A stretch of DNA of 64,000 bases from Peptacetobacter sp. (GTDB lineage: Bacteria > Bacillota > Clostridia > Peptostreptococcales > Peptostreptococcaceae). The translations under genes were made by a program, and so were the position numbers. Shown piece by piece: positions 63,570 to 64,000 of the stretch (positions within the stretch are counted from its first letter, which is position 1; each line of letters begins with the position of its first letter). The DNA lies in NCBI RefSeq assembly GCF_029264495.1, contig NZ_JARIBH010000040.1, positions 1 through 64,000 of the forward strand. Direction: 5' to 3'. The notes beneath the pieces are model-generated. The model saw nothing but the letters and a program-made list of their open reading frames with translations, had not been told where the DNA came from and searched no databases.

Positions 63570-64000
63570 TTAATTAAGTGCTTTTATACTCCAAATACCC
63601 TTACTCTGTTCTACTGGTATTTTTAAAAATGTGAATATAGGAACTTCTTCAGTAAAATTACCTTCATATTCCATTTTTGTTGAATCTAATGCAAAATATT
63701 TTTTATTAAGTGAAAGTCCTTTTGGTATAATAAACTCCAAATATCCATCTTTATTTGGAAGTATTCCATTTAATATTAAATTAGAGTTCAGTTTACTATT
63801 ATTATCCATTTCTATATAAAGATTTGTATTATTTTTATTATACTCTAAATTATCTTTGAATAAATTATTTTCAAATTTTATTCTAGCTTTTGTTAGAAGA
63901 TATGTGAATTTACTATTATTATATATTTTAAATTTTATTTTTGTTCCATTTTTTACAGTTTTTCTTGATTCAAATTCTACAATTAATTCATTTATATTTC
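63570..64000 (-). CDS. Hypothetical beta-rich protein (partial, N-terminus beyond window)
   Basis: The frame is open to the right edge (no stop from 63570 to 64000), so this is the C-terminal 143 residues of a longer protein. It is beta-rich and hydrophilic: KFTYLLTKARIKFENN, YLEFIIPKGLSLNKKYFALD, FTEEVPIFTFLKIPVE. No catalytic motif. Internal ATG 63809 would give only 79 residues; I see no ribosome site there, so a partial gene is the better call. I do not recognise the family; an immunoglobulin-like or surface/spore-coat domain is possible. Confidence 0.65.
   Translation of the reverse strand, partial: NINELIVEFESRKTVKNGTKIKFKIYNNSKFTYLLTKARIKFENNLFKDNLEYNKNNTNLYIEMDNNSKLNSNLILNGILPNKDGYLEFIIPKGLSLNKKYFALDSTKMEYEGNFTEEVPIFTFLKIPVEQSKGIWSIKALN

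Noticed and set aside
1-64000. CRISPR arrays, insertion sequences, prophage, rRNA operons
   Set aside because: No direct-repeat spacer array, transposase, integrase, phage structural gene or rRNA sequence was seen.

Overview
The window is AT-rich chromosomal DNA (clearly below 35% G+C by eye) from an anaerobic, low-GC Gram-positive bacterium, most likely a Peptostreptococcaceae-type member of the Clostridia. Supporting signs are a complete six-gene Rnf ferredoxin:NAD oxidoreductase operon, amino-acid fermentation genes (threonine ammonia-lyase, RidA, aspartate 4-decarboxylase, asparaginase), a T-box controlled leuS, an L21 leader with an L21-Prp-L27 operon, an F420/rubredoxin-type flavodiiron protein, a large clostridial PBP2, and strong AGGAGG ribosome sites. 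The species cannot be fixed from the sequence alone. No rRNA operon, CRISPR array, prophage, insertion sequence or plasmid signature was seen; this is core chromosome with a few accessory envelope and transport genes.

Layout. 1-4.8 kb: ridA (cut by the left edge), tdcB, aspD and asparaginase, an amino-acid catabolic island. 4.8-11.8 kb: a split ThrE-type exporter pair, leuS with its T-box, rsfS-yqeK-nadD, recX and a 28-codon membrane peptide gene. 11.9-23.3 kb: a wall-anchored surface protein, rnz, yhbY, obg, rpmA-prp-rplU, rng, the radical-SAM pair, and a flavodiiron protein. 23.4-33.4 kb: one long leftward run maf-radC-mreBCD-mrdA-minCDE-rodA that builds and positions the rod-shaped wall and division site. 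33.6-38.7 kb: rnfCDGEAB. 39.3-46.7 kb: an SH3b-NlpC/P60 hydrolase and a polA-coaE-lytic transglycosylase-solute-binding-protein operon. 46.9-47.3 kb: tRNA-Leu(CAA) and a candidate small RNA. 47.4-56.1 kb: accessory transport (secreted coil protein plus MMPL permease, FMN/FAD flavoprotein, TetR, ABC exporter). 56.4-64 kb: LysR, DUF896, MocR-type regulator, a 6S-like RNA, a CcpA-like LacI regulator, an acyl carrier protein, a nucleoid-associated protein, an RluA-type synthase, YbaK and a gene cut by the right edge.

How genes work together. TdcB makes the reactive enamine intermediates that RidA clears. Asparaginase feeds aspartate to AspD, which releases alanine and CO2. Rnf turns reduced ferredoxin into an ion gradient and NADH. 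Prp removes the N-terminal extension of L27 encoded next to it. MreBCD, PBP2 and RodA form the elongasome, and MinCDE places the septum.

The most interesting unexplained signals are non-coding or architectural: a leftward hairpin RNA with a C-rich, anti-Shine-Dalgarno loop at 47.2 kb; a 6S-like RNA at 59.3 kb; a pair of 12-bp direct repeats wrapped round the promoter of the MMPL transporter operon; a wall-anchored protein that has the 5'-nucleotidase C-terminal domain but no catalytic domain; and a solute-binding lipoprotein interrupted by about 170 low-complexity residues. Several gene starts were moved inward because the longest reading frame begins inside its own ribosome-binding site.
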